A DNA stretch of 64,000 nucleotides from assembly GCF_016920785.2 (NCBI RefSeq), contig NW_024609846.1, positions 120,555,473 through 120,619,472 on the forward strand, read 5' to 3'. The stretch is from Ixodes scapularis (lineage: Eukaryota > Arthropoda > Arachnida > Ixodida > Ixodidae). Position numbers and translations under genes: made by a program. Of this stretch, positions 34,038 to 45,931 are shown piece by piece; positions within the stretch are counted from its first letter, which is position 1; the number at the start of each line of letters is the position of its first letter. The notes below the pieces were generated by a model. That model saw only the letters and a program-made list of their open reading frames with translations. It did not search any database and was not told the DNA's origin.

Positions 34038-34173
34038 CCGTAAAATACCGAGCATGAAAAAATATGCACAGTACAAATATATGCAAAACTGATAACCTAA
34101 CAAGCACCCACCCCCCACTTTTTGGGAATCATCTTCAAATTTTGAGTGGGCACTTGCTCGGTACTTTACAACA
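34038..34173. mobile_element. Pogo-like MITE, copy 3 (shortened, one end decayed)
   Basis: Starts after TA with CCGTAAAATACCGAGCA and ends in TGCTCGGTACTTTACA, a degraded inverted end. It shares the CACCCACCCCCCACTTTTTG and GAGTGGGC interior with copy 1. Confidence 0.6.
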
Positions 34174-35349
34174 ATTACACAATAGCCTACAAAAGCAATA
34201 GATCACTAACATTCCAGTCACTTCCAACCTTTGGAACCCAGGGGTCCGAAAGGTTGGAAAGCACCTAATTTGTTACACCAAAAAAAAATTAGGAAGCATA
34301 CCAAAGTCCTGAATATTGCCCTTCCCATTCTATAATAGCTGGGACTAACTTAGATTTTGACAATAAGGATCTTTTTGCTACGATACATTCTTTAGAAATA
34401 GGTGGTTCTCGTGTACACGCCAAAAGAATGCATATAGCAATTGTCCAAAAATGTTACTTACGTTACATCACTCAGCATATTTGAAGCAATGCAGAAGGGA
34501 AAGCTGAAACATAAGACAGGGTGGAAGGAACGACAACTCAGTAACCACTCGACCACCAACCTGAATTTACTCAAGCCTCATTTTCTTACAGCTCATCCAA
34601 TTCCTCGCCCTTCCTAACGGGAAGTGAGTGGAACGAACATCTATTGAAATTTTCCGGCGGTTACGCTTCGGTAGGGTCACGCTTCCTAACAAATCTGGTA
34701 GAAACATTATTTTACAGATAGAATGCACAAGAAGTAGCTTAAAGTTTTTACGAAAAATGACCATTCAAAAGTGGTTGTTAAATCTCATAAACACACATCT
34801 GTCATTCCTACTCCTACTCAACATGCATGTTTGCAATCTTTTTAAACAAGCTCCACAACTTCTTCAAGGGCAACCAAGGAGAGAAGAAAAAGTGCTTTAA
34901 AACTTTTTCCAGTGTGGCACAGAGCACCATTACCGGCGAGATAAAACAATCGTACGCTTATGGTAACCAACAAACACCTAGTCCATAGAATGAAACAGCT
35001 ATTGTAATTAAAAAGCGGTTCTGGCATGGAGGTTGCAATAAATCTGGTTAATGAGCACAACTCATACTTCTGGAAAATGAATGACTGAAGGGGTTAGCAA
35101 GTCGACCTTTGTTCCTAAATAAACTAAACATATCTTCGCGATAGAAGCGATTTAGAAAATGCGAGAGACGAAAACTACGATGCTAATTTGGCAGTCAGGG
35201 AACTGTCACATTCAGGCAGACGGTTGTTTGAGCCCTAAAAACCAACGAAATACAAAGGTATATTTCTAAGAACATCTGCTAGGTCAATCGCTGAAAGGTA
35301 TTTTGTAGAGAAATAACAAACAAACAAAAAAGAAAAAAGAGGACGTCAT
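34174..35349. other. Upstream region without recognised gene
   Basis: The only structure I see is a hairpin at about 34218-34256 with 11-bp arms TTCCAACCTTT/AAAGGTTGGAA. Confidence 0.4.
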
Positions 35350-35731
35350 TTGAGAGAAAACTTTGCTTCACGCTTCACTGCGATACATGTCTACGACCAC
35401 CTCGCAAAAAAAATACACGCCCGTCCACGAAACGTGACACACAAGATAGAAATGTTGACGGGACCTCATACCGTTAGGACGAATTTCTCGCGCAATCGGA
35501 ACGATCTTCAACCTGAGTTGCCTTCACCGAGACGACGATCTGAAGGCGTCGCTACAAAGCGCGAAGCAATAACTGTGGTCTCATGAAAGAACAAAGGCGA
35601 TCACGGAGGCAAATATGTCGGCTATTCGCGAGCAAAACCGACGGACTACGCAATCGCCTCGCCTCCAAAGCACTAACTAAACGAGCAGAAATAGAAGTTT
35701 GGAGGCGAACGCGTGAGCAATTAGCACTTAC

Positions 35732-36130
35732 AAAGGCACCTCAATACACACAGTCCGTCAAAGAACCTTACGAGGTGGATCGGACTCTCGCCCACGCATC
35801 CTGCTCGGAATTTCGATTTTTTTCGAAATAATTGAGTCACAAAATACGCGGAACACATCGCCCGCATTGCCAGATTCGAAGGAATGGGACGAAATGTGCG
35901 ATTGTTTCGGCAGACTGCCGAGAGGCTCGGCCCAACAGAACCCATTTTCTCCGCGAGATCGGACGACTGAGTCGCGATGTATCCGACGTAAGGACGGAAC
36001 CAAGAACGATTACGATTTCTGCAGTGAGAGGAATGCACGCTGATCGCACAGGCACAGCTTTCCGAGCCGAGCACGGAGAAAAGCTTCGCCCCAAGCCCGC
36101 CCTAGCGCATTTTAAGCCTAGACGGGGCAT
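35732..36130 (-). promoter_or_regulatory. Possible Tao first non-coding exon / CpG-rich promoter
   Basis: A CpG-rich block without recognisable transposon ends. Its lower edge has a strong minus-strand donor (GTAAGT, complement of 35726-35731). The Tao leader has a good acceptor upstream of its ATG and needs an upstream exon; this is the nearest plausible one I found. There is no direct evidence of transcription. Confidence 0.25.
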
Positions 36131-36779
36131 TCAACCGCCGGATGTGAATCAAACTAGGGAAGTCGCGCGATCGACACTCGAAATCGTGCTGCGACGATCG
36201 GGGCTTACTTACAATGCACGCGTGTTTTCTTTTTCCTTGCGAGCACTCGACGTTTGAGCCTCGATCTCGCCCAAAAAGACGCCCTTGCGAAGGAACTCAC
36301 TTCAAAGATGGCGTTCTGTTGACATGCGCACTTGGGAACCTCGGAGGAAGCGGCAGAAGCGGTCGGGAGGTCTAGCTCGAAAGAGTTACGGAAACAAAAA
36401 AGGCTTCGTGGGGCATTTGTATTTTTTTAAACAAGCAGACGCCCCACACCATTGTGTATTGCTAAGCAAACTTAAATAGGATGTCCCAAACTATTTCTTG
36501 CCCTGCTCCCATAGAGACTTCTGGCTGTGCCGAGCTGAAGACATTGACAAAATTTCATTGGTCGAAAGTGATAAAAGAAAAAAAAAAAGTTGGGCATGGC
36601 CGTTTGTGACTTTTCTTTGCTAAGCTCAAAACGGAACACTGGCGCTTTTTGTTCGATGTTGAAATACACAGATATTATCCGATTCGCAAATTAAACAATA
36701 AAATAAATAAAAAGGTTTTATTTTTGCTTAGTTAGAGAGTGACGGAGTGAAAAGAAAATCATTTCAACGTTAAGAATAC

Positions 36780-38687
36780 CATAGAGTTATTATAATGTAC
36801 GCTAGAGGTTCAAGTGGCGCTAGTGTGCTGACGCAAATTGAAGCAGACAGCAACCAGTCGAAAATTGACTTCCGGTAATGCATTTCTATGGGAAAAAATG
36901 AGTGCATTTTCTGCCTGCGCTCGATCATAAGAGCAAATAACCCAAATAATTCATACGTACTAGGTAGTTTGGAACATTTCTCAGTCAGGCCAACGAAAGA
37001 ATTGGTCAGTTACGGCGTTTTTCTTTCGAATTCATCGCATTAAAAACGGTGCTAAAACGGCTTCGTACGTGTATTTATGTGCACTGTCGGACACTGTTAA
37101 GGCTCTGTTATACTCCGACGTAACGCATGCGCGCGCGCGAGCGCGTCACAGCGACGTCACGTCGGCGAAAACCCGACGCTCTATACTCCGGCGTCGTGGC
37201 GTAACCGGCGCGACCGGCGGCGTTCGACGCAGCCTGACCGCCTCGACGCCAAAATGGAGCATGCTGTATTCCGCGCCGGCCGCGCCAGCGACGCCGGACC
37301 AGGATGCATCACGCGCTGGCTCCCGGTAGCCCTCGCGGCGAATACGAGCAATAGCAGACGACGGGAGCACCACTCCGTGCGGCGTCATGTTTGAAGAATC
37401 GGACGTCTCGGTCGTCGAGAAGCTGATCGAGGGAATTCGTCCTCACCCGTGTGTCTACGACACCAAGAAGCTTGAGTACCGTAGACCGTGCGCTTGTCAA
37501 AGATGTACCGTATGTACATTGACCGCCTACGCTTGCGGGGCAGGCGGTGCACCAACAGTGCAAGCGCGAGTTTTCGTCGTGCAAGGTACGTCCAAGCCAT
37601 CGCTCGACCTTAGAGCTCAAGATGCGCGAGAATTCTCGTCTGCTATTCGAAACGAAAAGGAACCGGAAATGGCGCACTCTCGCAGGAAACGCGCCCTCGT
37701 AGCCAGATTCTGCGCATGCGCCGCGCTGGCGGCTCACCGACGCGCGCCGCGGAAGTCGCCAGGGCCGCCCGCGCGGCGTGACTGACGTGACGTAGCCAAC
37801 TTCGGCCAGCGTTCGCTTGCGCGCGCGTTACGTCGGAGTATAACAGAGCCTTTAGCGCGAACGCGGCGTCGGCGATTTCCAGCATGGGGGATATACATGC
37901 CAACCGAACGAAGCACATCTGGAAAATCAAGAGCGGCGGCAAGAACTGCGCAGTAACACCGGATCAGTAACTCGCAGTGCATGTACGATCAAAATAAATT
38001 GAAGGCCACGTAATCTATTCCGATTTTAAATAAGTAAGTACCGCTTTATTCTTTCTGCCCTGAGCGAAGCTGCTTGTTCTACGTTCAAAATATCACCCGC
38101 GCGCTCGATATCTTTGAGAACAAGTGCGCGAAAAAAGCTGCCCGGCAGAGAAAACAATACGAAGAGACACCTTTCATAGCCCACGGACTTTATTATCTAC
38201 GTTTTGAAGGTTTTTATCCCCTCATGCACGACGGGATCATTTTCATATAGTGACAGGACTGGCATATTGTCAATATACAATCGTCACCGGAATGCTGGCG
38301 AGCCTTGAACCCACTCTATATTCGTTTCGATTGTAATTTTGCTTTGAATCGTCTCTTGTTTTTACACACCTGCTGCGGAACACACGTTCGGGACTGAAAT
38401 GTAGCGAAGTTCAAATATCGTTCACTGATGAAGAAAAATGCGCTAACTAAAGCAATTACACTTATACAGTGTTAATCAAGGTACATGCTATTTGGTGCGA
38501 CCCAAATAACCAAAGTGTTCCGTGTTATTTTCCGGCGAAGAGACAAAATGCACGCGCGTTTTCCCATAAGAATGCACAGGAGCACCGCAAAAGTAGACTG
38601 GTTGCTGTCTGCTTCAATTTGCGTCACGGAAGTCGCGTAGACACTAGCGCCAGTTGAACCTCTAGCGTACATTATAATAACTCTATG
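36780..38687. mobile_element. 1.9 kb DNA transposon with 8-bp target duplication (P- or hAT-like)
   Basis: Inverted ends start CATAGAGTTATTATAATGTA and remain alignable for over 100 bp (CTAGAGGTTCAA, GACGCAAATTGAAGCAGACA). A perfect 8-bp duplication AAGAATAC flanks it (36772-36779, 38688-38695). The CAT start and 8-bp duplication suit P-superfamily elements, but no THAP domain or transposase remains, so hAT is possible. A Harbinger-like element is nested inside. Confidence 0.8.
37100..37851 (-). mobile_element. PIF/Harbinger-like element, 752 bp, CpG-rich
   Basis: Inverted ends AGGCTCTGTTATACTCCGAC/GTCGGAGTATAACAGAGCCT are flanked by TTA on both sides (37097-37099, 37852-37854), the 3-bp duplication of PIF/Harbinger. 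The interior is strongly CpG-rich. Minus-strand frames between 37600 and 37310 have Arg-rich sequence (LVHRLPRKRRRS) that could be the start of a Harbinger transposase, but this is uncertain. Confidence 0.75.
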
Positions 38688-39192
38688 AAGAATACAGGCT
38701 CGGGGGAAAACAAAATTGAAAGCTGGGAATACTGGCTAGGTGACGCAAGCCACCGCCCAATTCAAAGCAATCATTCGCATAAATTTGTTTGTCCACCTAA
38801 ATAGTAAAAGTGCCCAAAAGTGCGCAACTTTTAGAACTAAGTTTAGTTTTCGACAACGAAACGTAAATGAAATATAAATATTTAATTTAGCTAGGATTGT
38901 TTAACACTGTGCTTTTTTTACGTAGGGGGGATGGCCTCGTTTCACGGCTAGGGTGACCACCCGTCCCGCGACTCGCGGGACTGTCTCGCATTGAGGGCTC
39001 GTGTCCCGCGTCCCGCAAGAAATTTTCAAATCTTCAAAATGTCCCGCATTTCACACTGTAGTAAAATTCACTCTGCAACTCATGGCGCTGCCGAACAACG
39101 GGGCACGGGCAAGCGCGGATGTCTCTAGTAATCGTGTGAATCGCAATAGTACACCATTTTCTATCCAAGCATTGTGGAAAGCAACCGTCGTA

Positions 39193-39344
39193 GGGTTGTG
39201 CGAATACTGGTTCGAATCGAATAGCGCAGTGTCATTCCTAGCTTCTGCACTGGTGAAAGGAACGGTCGTCTTGGCTTTCCCTTACACTGTCAAGGCTATG
39301 AATGACACAGCGCTATTCGATTCGGACCACTATTCGCACAACCC
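39193..39344. mobile_element. Palindromic MITE, 152 bp
   Basis: Ends GGGTTGTGCGAATA and TATTCGCACAACCC with TA on both sides. Arms continue through TCGAATCGAATAGCGC and GTGTCATTC. Confidence 0.75.
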
Positions 39345-40199
39345 TAAACCGTCGTTCTTGCAGGAGAACCGACGCGCATGCTCCGCTGCGCCTCTCCCCT
39401 TGGCAAAATATTCTAAGAAGAATTGCTCACCAAAAGTTTCAATAAAAATATTGTAATTATTTTGAAATCACTGTGTCAACGCGAAAGGTTGCTGTGGATT
39501 TTTCTTTTAGTGAAGGCAGCCATACAAGGCAAAGAGCCTACAACTCGCAACGGTCGAAAAATAATATAATGTTAAAATTTTATGTAGGGCCATGTTGATA
39601 AAAGTAAGCGTTGACAGGAAACAATAACCCGAAAAAGATTTACTGTTTCTTATTTCCAGTTGATGCATTGAATTCTGCTACAGTCGATTTTTATATTTTC
39701 CACTTCGACACATAAATAATACATTAGGCATAAAAGATATATCACTGGAAGTGAAAATTAATTGAGCTTAATGGGCGCAATACAATTAGCAGGTGTATAA
39801 ACAGCACAGGATATTAAATGTGTTAAGAGGGGGCGCACCTCAGAGCCCCATAGAGAATACATGAGGTTTTTCACCAAATTAAAAAAATTCTCACATAATA
39901 ACGGCTGCGCGGATCTTCTTGAAAATTTCGGCTTTAAAGACATTGAGTCATTATCGAGTCACTAAACGCAACAGATGTTTCGTCATAAATTTAATTATAT
40001 TCTTTAAAAAAATCATGAAAATGGTCAAAATCGGCTAATTCGGCACTCTTGCGTTCGGAGCGAATTTACAAAATTATCTAAATTCAAACATAAGAAGAAT
40101 TGCGTTTAATGTCTTCTAAATTTATTACGGAATCGAATAATATTCAAATTATTCATGTAAGTCGATTTGTTCCGTAACTACAGCAAATATAAAGAACCA

Positions 40200-40545
40200 A
40201 GGTGTCGGTGCTTGTTTTCGTCGTTTTTAAGGTACCTCTCTCTCCCGTGCGGTGGCGCTCGCTGTCCACGAAATGCGAAATCGTCCGTTCGGAGATCGGC
40301 CGGATCGGCACTGTGCGAGGTGTTCTTCCGCGGCCGTGTTCCGCGCCCGTATCCTGTTTCATTCTGCACGCCGAGGCGTCAGTGTGCGTGTCTTGCTTTC
40401 CTGGTTCTCGCTGGGTAGGTCTCCGTGTTTTCGCAAGTGGCAAATTCACCTTGGAGCTATGGGTCGAAGACAACCGTCCTGTGGCAAGCGGACCGCGAGG
40501 TGTTCCACAACCTCGCGGTCCGTCAACGCGTTGTGCTTGTTTCTA
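40200..40545. other. GC-rich block with hairpin, unassigned
   Basis: A CpG-rich island in AT-rich surroundings, followed by T-runs. It contains a perfect hairpin (40490-40521, arms GGACCGCGAGGT/ACCTCGCGGTCC, 8-nt loop). Open frames on both strands look like compositional artefacts. Could be an exon, promoter or repeat end. Confidence 0.35.
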
Positions 40546-41340
40546 CTTTTTTTTTTTTTCTTTTAAAAACGGGCTTTTTTTTTTTGACGCAAAGTTTTAT
40601 TTTATCGTTATCCTTCACACAAACGTCCTTCGGCCTTGGGGTCGTGGAAATTGGGGATGAAGCGTGCACAGAGTAGATCGTTGTTTGCCTCCTTTTTATT
40701 TTTCACGGACGTCCTGTGACCTCCGTACGGTTCGTGGTCACCACAATCTAACGCGGGGAGAAACGGGTCGCCTGCTCTGTAGTCAGGGTATTCCTAGGGG
40801 AGGGTGATAACTCGCTGTTCTTCTGGAAATTCACATATCACCCAAAAAGGTGACATGGGTAATGATTACGGTATGTTTTTTTTTCGGTGTTTATTTTTGA
40901 GCGAAAATCGGTGCATGTTTTTCGGTGCTTATTTTTTAATCACCAGTGTATTATGGGTTGAACGTCTTGTGATGACGCTAAAAAGCGTTGATAACCAAAG
41001 AAAAATGCGATTGGACAAGAACATTTCAAATTTCCAATTCTATTCACACATCCATTACGCTCTTCTCGTGGGAGCATCTATCCTGACGAAAAATGCCAAA
41101 GTCATTGAGCTGTGAACGCATACTCAGTGTACAATCTTTCGGCCTAGAGAGGTATTGCGCACGCTCGAACGCGCTTCACAGCCCAGTAGACGAAGTTGGT
41201 GGCACCCAGAAGGCGAGTTCTTGAATGGTCTGTAGTAGGCAAAAGAAACAAATAACAATCAACGCATATCAGCTCTTCAAGCGAAGAAGCGCGTTTCTAA
41301 GGTCAATGGTTCCGGACGGCACTAATGTTGTTGGCGTTGT

Positions 41341-41500
41341 CGTAAGATGACGTCAGTTCATACGAACTGACGTCATCTTACGTGATGACGTGACACAAAC
41401 ACGTCCTCTTACATTATCTCGTTACACGAAATGACGTCATCTTACGTGATCACGCTGCACGAAATGACGCCATCTTACGTGACCACGTAACACGTCATCT
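41341..41500. repeat. CRE palindrome and related tandem units
   Basis: 41341-41382 is a perfect inverted repeat with 19-nt arms (CGTAAGATGACGTCAGTTC and its complement) and a 4-nt loop. Two further ACGAAATGACGYCATCTTACG units follow at about 41435 and 41459. Confidence 0.85.
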
Positions 41501-41699
41501 TGTAAGTCAACCTCTCCACACAGCAGCGCTTTCCGGGCCCGTGCAGTGCTGTAGTCGAAAGCAAGCTCCCTATGGCAAGCGAAAGCTTCTGAAGTCTCAC
41601 ATTGAGAATACTCGCTAGCGACCGTCTGTGGAAGCTTCGCACGTTGAGGTTTTTGTCGAGATCGAGCCATCGTGTTCCATTAACTATAGTTGAAGTTAT

Positions 41700-43980
41700 C
41701 GTTCAATAAAGCCCTAAAAAATATGAATGTAGTTGGTGTAGACATCAAGATCTAATCAAAAATGCGGTTTAACGTCAATTAACGTGCATATACAAGTGTA
41801 GAAAAAAATGAGTTATTTGTGCATAGATGTTTAAAAAAGTGTTTATTATTCGACATAGGACTTTGGGAGAAGGATGTGTTCAGATTTTTCTTCATGAGCG
41901 CAAATATACCTGACGCAATAAATAGTGACGATTTCATCGTCCCAGTGGTGAGCAGGTGATTTCTTGCTCGAAACAATGATGCCATTTCATAAACCAAGTT
42001 CTGTGACATATGCTTTTCCAATGTCTGGTCACTATTTTGTAAACCTTTCAGTCCAAACGAGTATACTTCTGTTTGTTTTTGTTAGCTTAGGAGGGGGTCA
42101 CAGAGCCTATCTCTTTGTCTTCCTCTAGGACAGACGTACAGAGTTATACCGCAACACGCATCTGTGGAACACACAGAGCTATCGCTCTCCTGTTGGCGGT
42201 ACAGTAGCAGACGACACAACGCAGCTCCGTAGTCTATCGAGGGCACGGCTAGCCGCGGCCCGTAGCGCGACCGTTCAGACTTGGGAAATGGTTTTGAAGA
42301 ACCGAGAAATGGTATCTTGTGTACAATAATCACATGTCGTTAGTATACTAGTATTCTACTTCCTAAGCCAAATAAATATTTGCAGCTTGTGAGAATATGT
42401 TTGCGTGACGATTTACCGTTCACACTCCTGACGGATGTTAGCGAGTCCTTCATGTTCGTGGCTCGCAGTTATCGCTACCCCCTCGGAGTGACCTCACCAT
42501 ATATATTTTTTTCTTGCTTGCAGGACATCATAAAAATCACAAACACGCGAGAAAAAAAAAAATCTTATGAGTACGCGTGATTTTGAGCTTCGCAGCTCTA
42601 AAGATGCCCGGTAAATGTCGTCCAGTCTGTTTTGTCTATACTCCGTTTCACCGTAATTTGGCAACCCTCAGTCGCGGAGCAAAGCACGTGACAGCTACTT
42701 TTACGAGCAGTACTATGGCACCTGCAGCGCGTCTCCGACTGGTGTGGTTAGCGTCTTATGCTGGCCATACATCAAAAGTTGTCCCGAAGTGCAACAAATG
42801 ACGTCACAGAAGACGGAGTGTCACGCTGTTGCATCTCGCGATCCTGGCAATTCATCGTAGAAATGCTGGCGAAAACCACGAGGGAACACGAGTGTCGCTG
42901 TCGTCATGGCGTCCCAACGAAAAGCAATTATACAATTTCGACGTTTTTGTAATTCGGTAATTTAAATTACTGTATATAATTTTTAAGAAAGTAAAGACAT
43001 CATAACCAAATAGGAACTTCCGTGCCAAAACATGCAGTGCGAAGTGAAGACAACTACTATCTTTTTTTTTTTTTCTTGATGTCCACAAAAAAAAAGAAAA
43101 GGCTATGCAGCATCGATCCTACCGTTTTTTTGTTGTTTTTTTCGCACATTATGTGATGTCCTCTAACACGAAAGTACCGACGTAAAAGCGCTGTAGAGAC
43201 GATATAAAAACAAAAATTTAAGGGAATCGAGCTTTGTAGTAAACGGAAAAAAATAAATAATTAACGACTTTTTACGGTAAACACTTCACCTCTAAGTAGA
43301 ACTTCAAAAAAGTGACGGTTACGCGCTTTCATGCCCATTTCAACAAAGTTGGGAGAACGATGTATTGCATCTTGTGAATAGACATGTGGAGCAGCATGTT
43401 TATGTTAGAGGCATTGTGTGTAATCGCTGCGCAGACCTGCCAAAAGAAGATATTATTTGGGCAGTCTCAACCGTTTCCGTCTGTGTGTGCTACGAATACA
43501 GCAACTCTTTTCGTAGAAGAAGTGATGAGGAAATGGCGTGCCCTTGATGATACGATTGTGATTATGAAATAAAATTTTTAATCAGCCAATAATTGCGACC
43601 TGTCCGGTCGCCTGGAACCCCGACAACAACTCTCGTTCTCTGGAAAAGTTCATTCTAATATTTACACGTTTTGTGGAGTTCATCGAGCGAATAAGAATGT
43701 TCCAACGATGAGCTAAACCTACACGAGTTCCCCAATCCAACTCGGCGCTTTTGAATTTAGCGCCGTAGATAGTTCTGCGAACAGAGTATACTTCTGTGCA
43801 AATATTCGTCTAACAGTTTTGCAACGTTGGAAGCATCGGAATGATTCAGAATCACTGCGGAGTTGATACTCGGGAAGATAAGACGGGCACTTGGGAGAAA
43901 CGGACCGTGGCATTTGAGACAGGGGCACAACCGGGGGACAAACGTGCTACAATCGCATACCCTTCCAAGGTTATCGCTTG
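41700..43980. other. No recognised gene
   Basis: AT-rich sequence with short A- and T-runs and scattered short frames. An AATAAA follows an open frame at about 43384-43572, but no domain is visible. Confidence 0.35.
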
Positions 43981-44035
43981 GGCGACCGCGCGCGCGCCCA
44001 AGAAACCTTTTCTTTTCTTCTTTTTAGGGGTGGTG

Positions 44036-44036
<1 letters not shown>

Positions 44037-44069
<33 letters not shown>
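44037..44069. repeat. Poly(G) run of 33
   Basis: Uninterrupted G; also a likely sequencing or assembly weak point. Explains the poly-Gly and poly-Pro frames around it. Confidence 0.9.
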
Positions 44070-44070
<1 letters not shown>

Positions 44071-44984
44071 GTGGAGGGGAGTGGTGTAGGCGCTGATTGT
44101 CTTCCTCCTTTGTGGCTTTTGACAGACGCACAACGAGACTGGCAGAACAAGCGCATGATTCATTTCTTTCGATGGAGGCGTTCTGTCTGTGTATGCGAAC
44201 ATGATTTTTTTCCCCTTTTAGTAGTTAGTTGTTCTTGCCTTGACACAGGTCCCCGTGGGTGCGTTGTCGTTGTATGCTAACTATTTTTTTTTTTTTTTTA
44301 GTTTATGGTAGTTTTTGCGCTGATGGGGTATCAAGGTAGACAAAAAGTAAAAAAAAATGAAATCAGCGCCTCGACAAAAAAAAAAAAAAAAAAAAAAAGT
44401 TGTTGCGATCAGGAACGTTTTCAAAGCCATTTAGGAGCCTGCGGTGTTACCACAGGTGCAGGATTGAGAGCGTAACCCACGCACTTGAAGAGAAGGGGAA
44501 GCTCTCGTCTTATTGGAACTCTCTTTTATGGGTTTCCACGTCGCGATTGTCCTTCAAAATCAACTGTCATTTATTTCTCGCTCGTGGCTTTCAAGTACTG
44601 GAAGCCACGACTCGAGCCACAATAGTTTTGCGAAATCAAGGTTTCGCTGAAATGGATAACTCTCACGTACAGTTCGACGCGCAATACCTTTGCCGTATTG
44701 ACTCGCGAGAGATGCCCCCAACACGGGCTGAGTATGGCGGTGCTCCAGACCTAACATCTAAATTTTGTTGCCTTACCTGTTACTATTTCGCGCCCCATTT
44801 TGAGCCATATCAAAATGAAAGCGCATGATGAAATAAAAGTCACACTCGTTTTCCGCTCGATGGAAATTTCACGCCAGCTCGCTGTCTTTGCTGGTACCTT
44901 GAGCGTTTCCCAGCAATGCGGAGAGTTAAAAAAACAAAAAAAAAGAAAAAAAAAAACGTACGATGGCATCCTTTGCGGGATGAG

Positions 44985-45085
44985 GACGATTCGTCACATG
45001 CGCATTCGTCACAGGACGATTGGTCACAGGATGATTCGTCACATAGGAACATTGTCACAGGATGACTCGTCATGCGGGCAACTGG
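44985..45085. repeat. Minisatellite, about 15-bp unit (GAYGATTCGTCACAG)
   Basis: Six or so variant copies of GGACGATTCGTCACA in succession, about 220 bp before the assembly gap. Confidence 0.75.
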
Positions 45086-45303
45086 TCTCATTGATCGAGG
45101 CAGGGGACGATAGTAAATTGTAAATTTCAACATCTGCCTACATACCCTGATGAGGAGTTTCACAATTTTCCACTGTCACGTAAACCAATGGTTATATAAA
45201 CTAATATTACAATACTCATCCGCTTTTCCTTTCATTATATTACGGGTCTTCAGCAGGTTGATCTCAGTTGCAGGCTTGAACGAGCAATAATCCGACTGGC
45301 AGA

Positions 45304-45403
45304 NNNNNNNNNNNNNNNNNNNNNNNNNNNNNNNNNNNNNNNNNNNNNNNNNNNNNNNNNNNNNNNNNNNNNNNNNNNNNNNNNNNNNNNNNNNNNNNNN
45401 NNN
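45304..45403. other. Assembly gap (100 N)
   Basis: Exactly 100 N, the conventional filler for a gap of unknown size. ORFs running through it are meaningless. Confidence 0.99.
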
Positions 45404-45881
45404 CTTCCTCACTTTCTGTCCGCATAGCGCTCCAGCGGGAGAGGAACGTCAAGTTCGCTTCTCTTGCGGTAGCATTCCTCAGTTTTGACGCTGATTCCTT
45501 TCTCGTCTCCTCGTTCCCTTCGGAGCACTTGCTTGTGCTTGTACTCTTTCCCTCTCGTCTCGTACGCACTGTCTTACCAAATCTGCGAGCGCGCTCGCTG
45601 AACACCTCGTCGTGGTGTTGGATTTTCTGTGTAACCTGAGGCACAGATCATACGTGGGTGCTGCGTCAACGCTCCGCTGGGACTTGCGTTTAATTGAACA
45701 CGAGTTCCACTTGAACGTGACTCAGCTCTCGTGTAGAGCTCTTTTGTTATAGGAATGTGTTCGAAAACTTCTAAAAGCCAACCATATAAACATACTGTGC
45801 TAAAAAAAATTATGCGAGCTTGATCATATTGACAAAGATTGGTAAGTACAGAATGTGCAGTGGCGTACCAACTTGTTTTTT

Positions 45882-45912
<31 letters not shown>

Positions 45913-45931
45913 CGGGGGCAAACCCTATGGG

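Noticed and set aside
38950..39050. hAT end starting CTAGGGTGACCACCCG
   Set aside because: Only one end could be found, so borders and duplication cannot be shown.
43841..44202. Poly-Gly and poly-Pro frames
   Set aside because: Produced by the 33-G run.
45176..45644. ORFs spanning the N run
   Set aside because: Translation through 100 N of assembly filler is not evidence.
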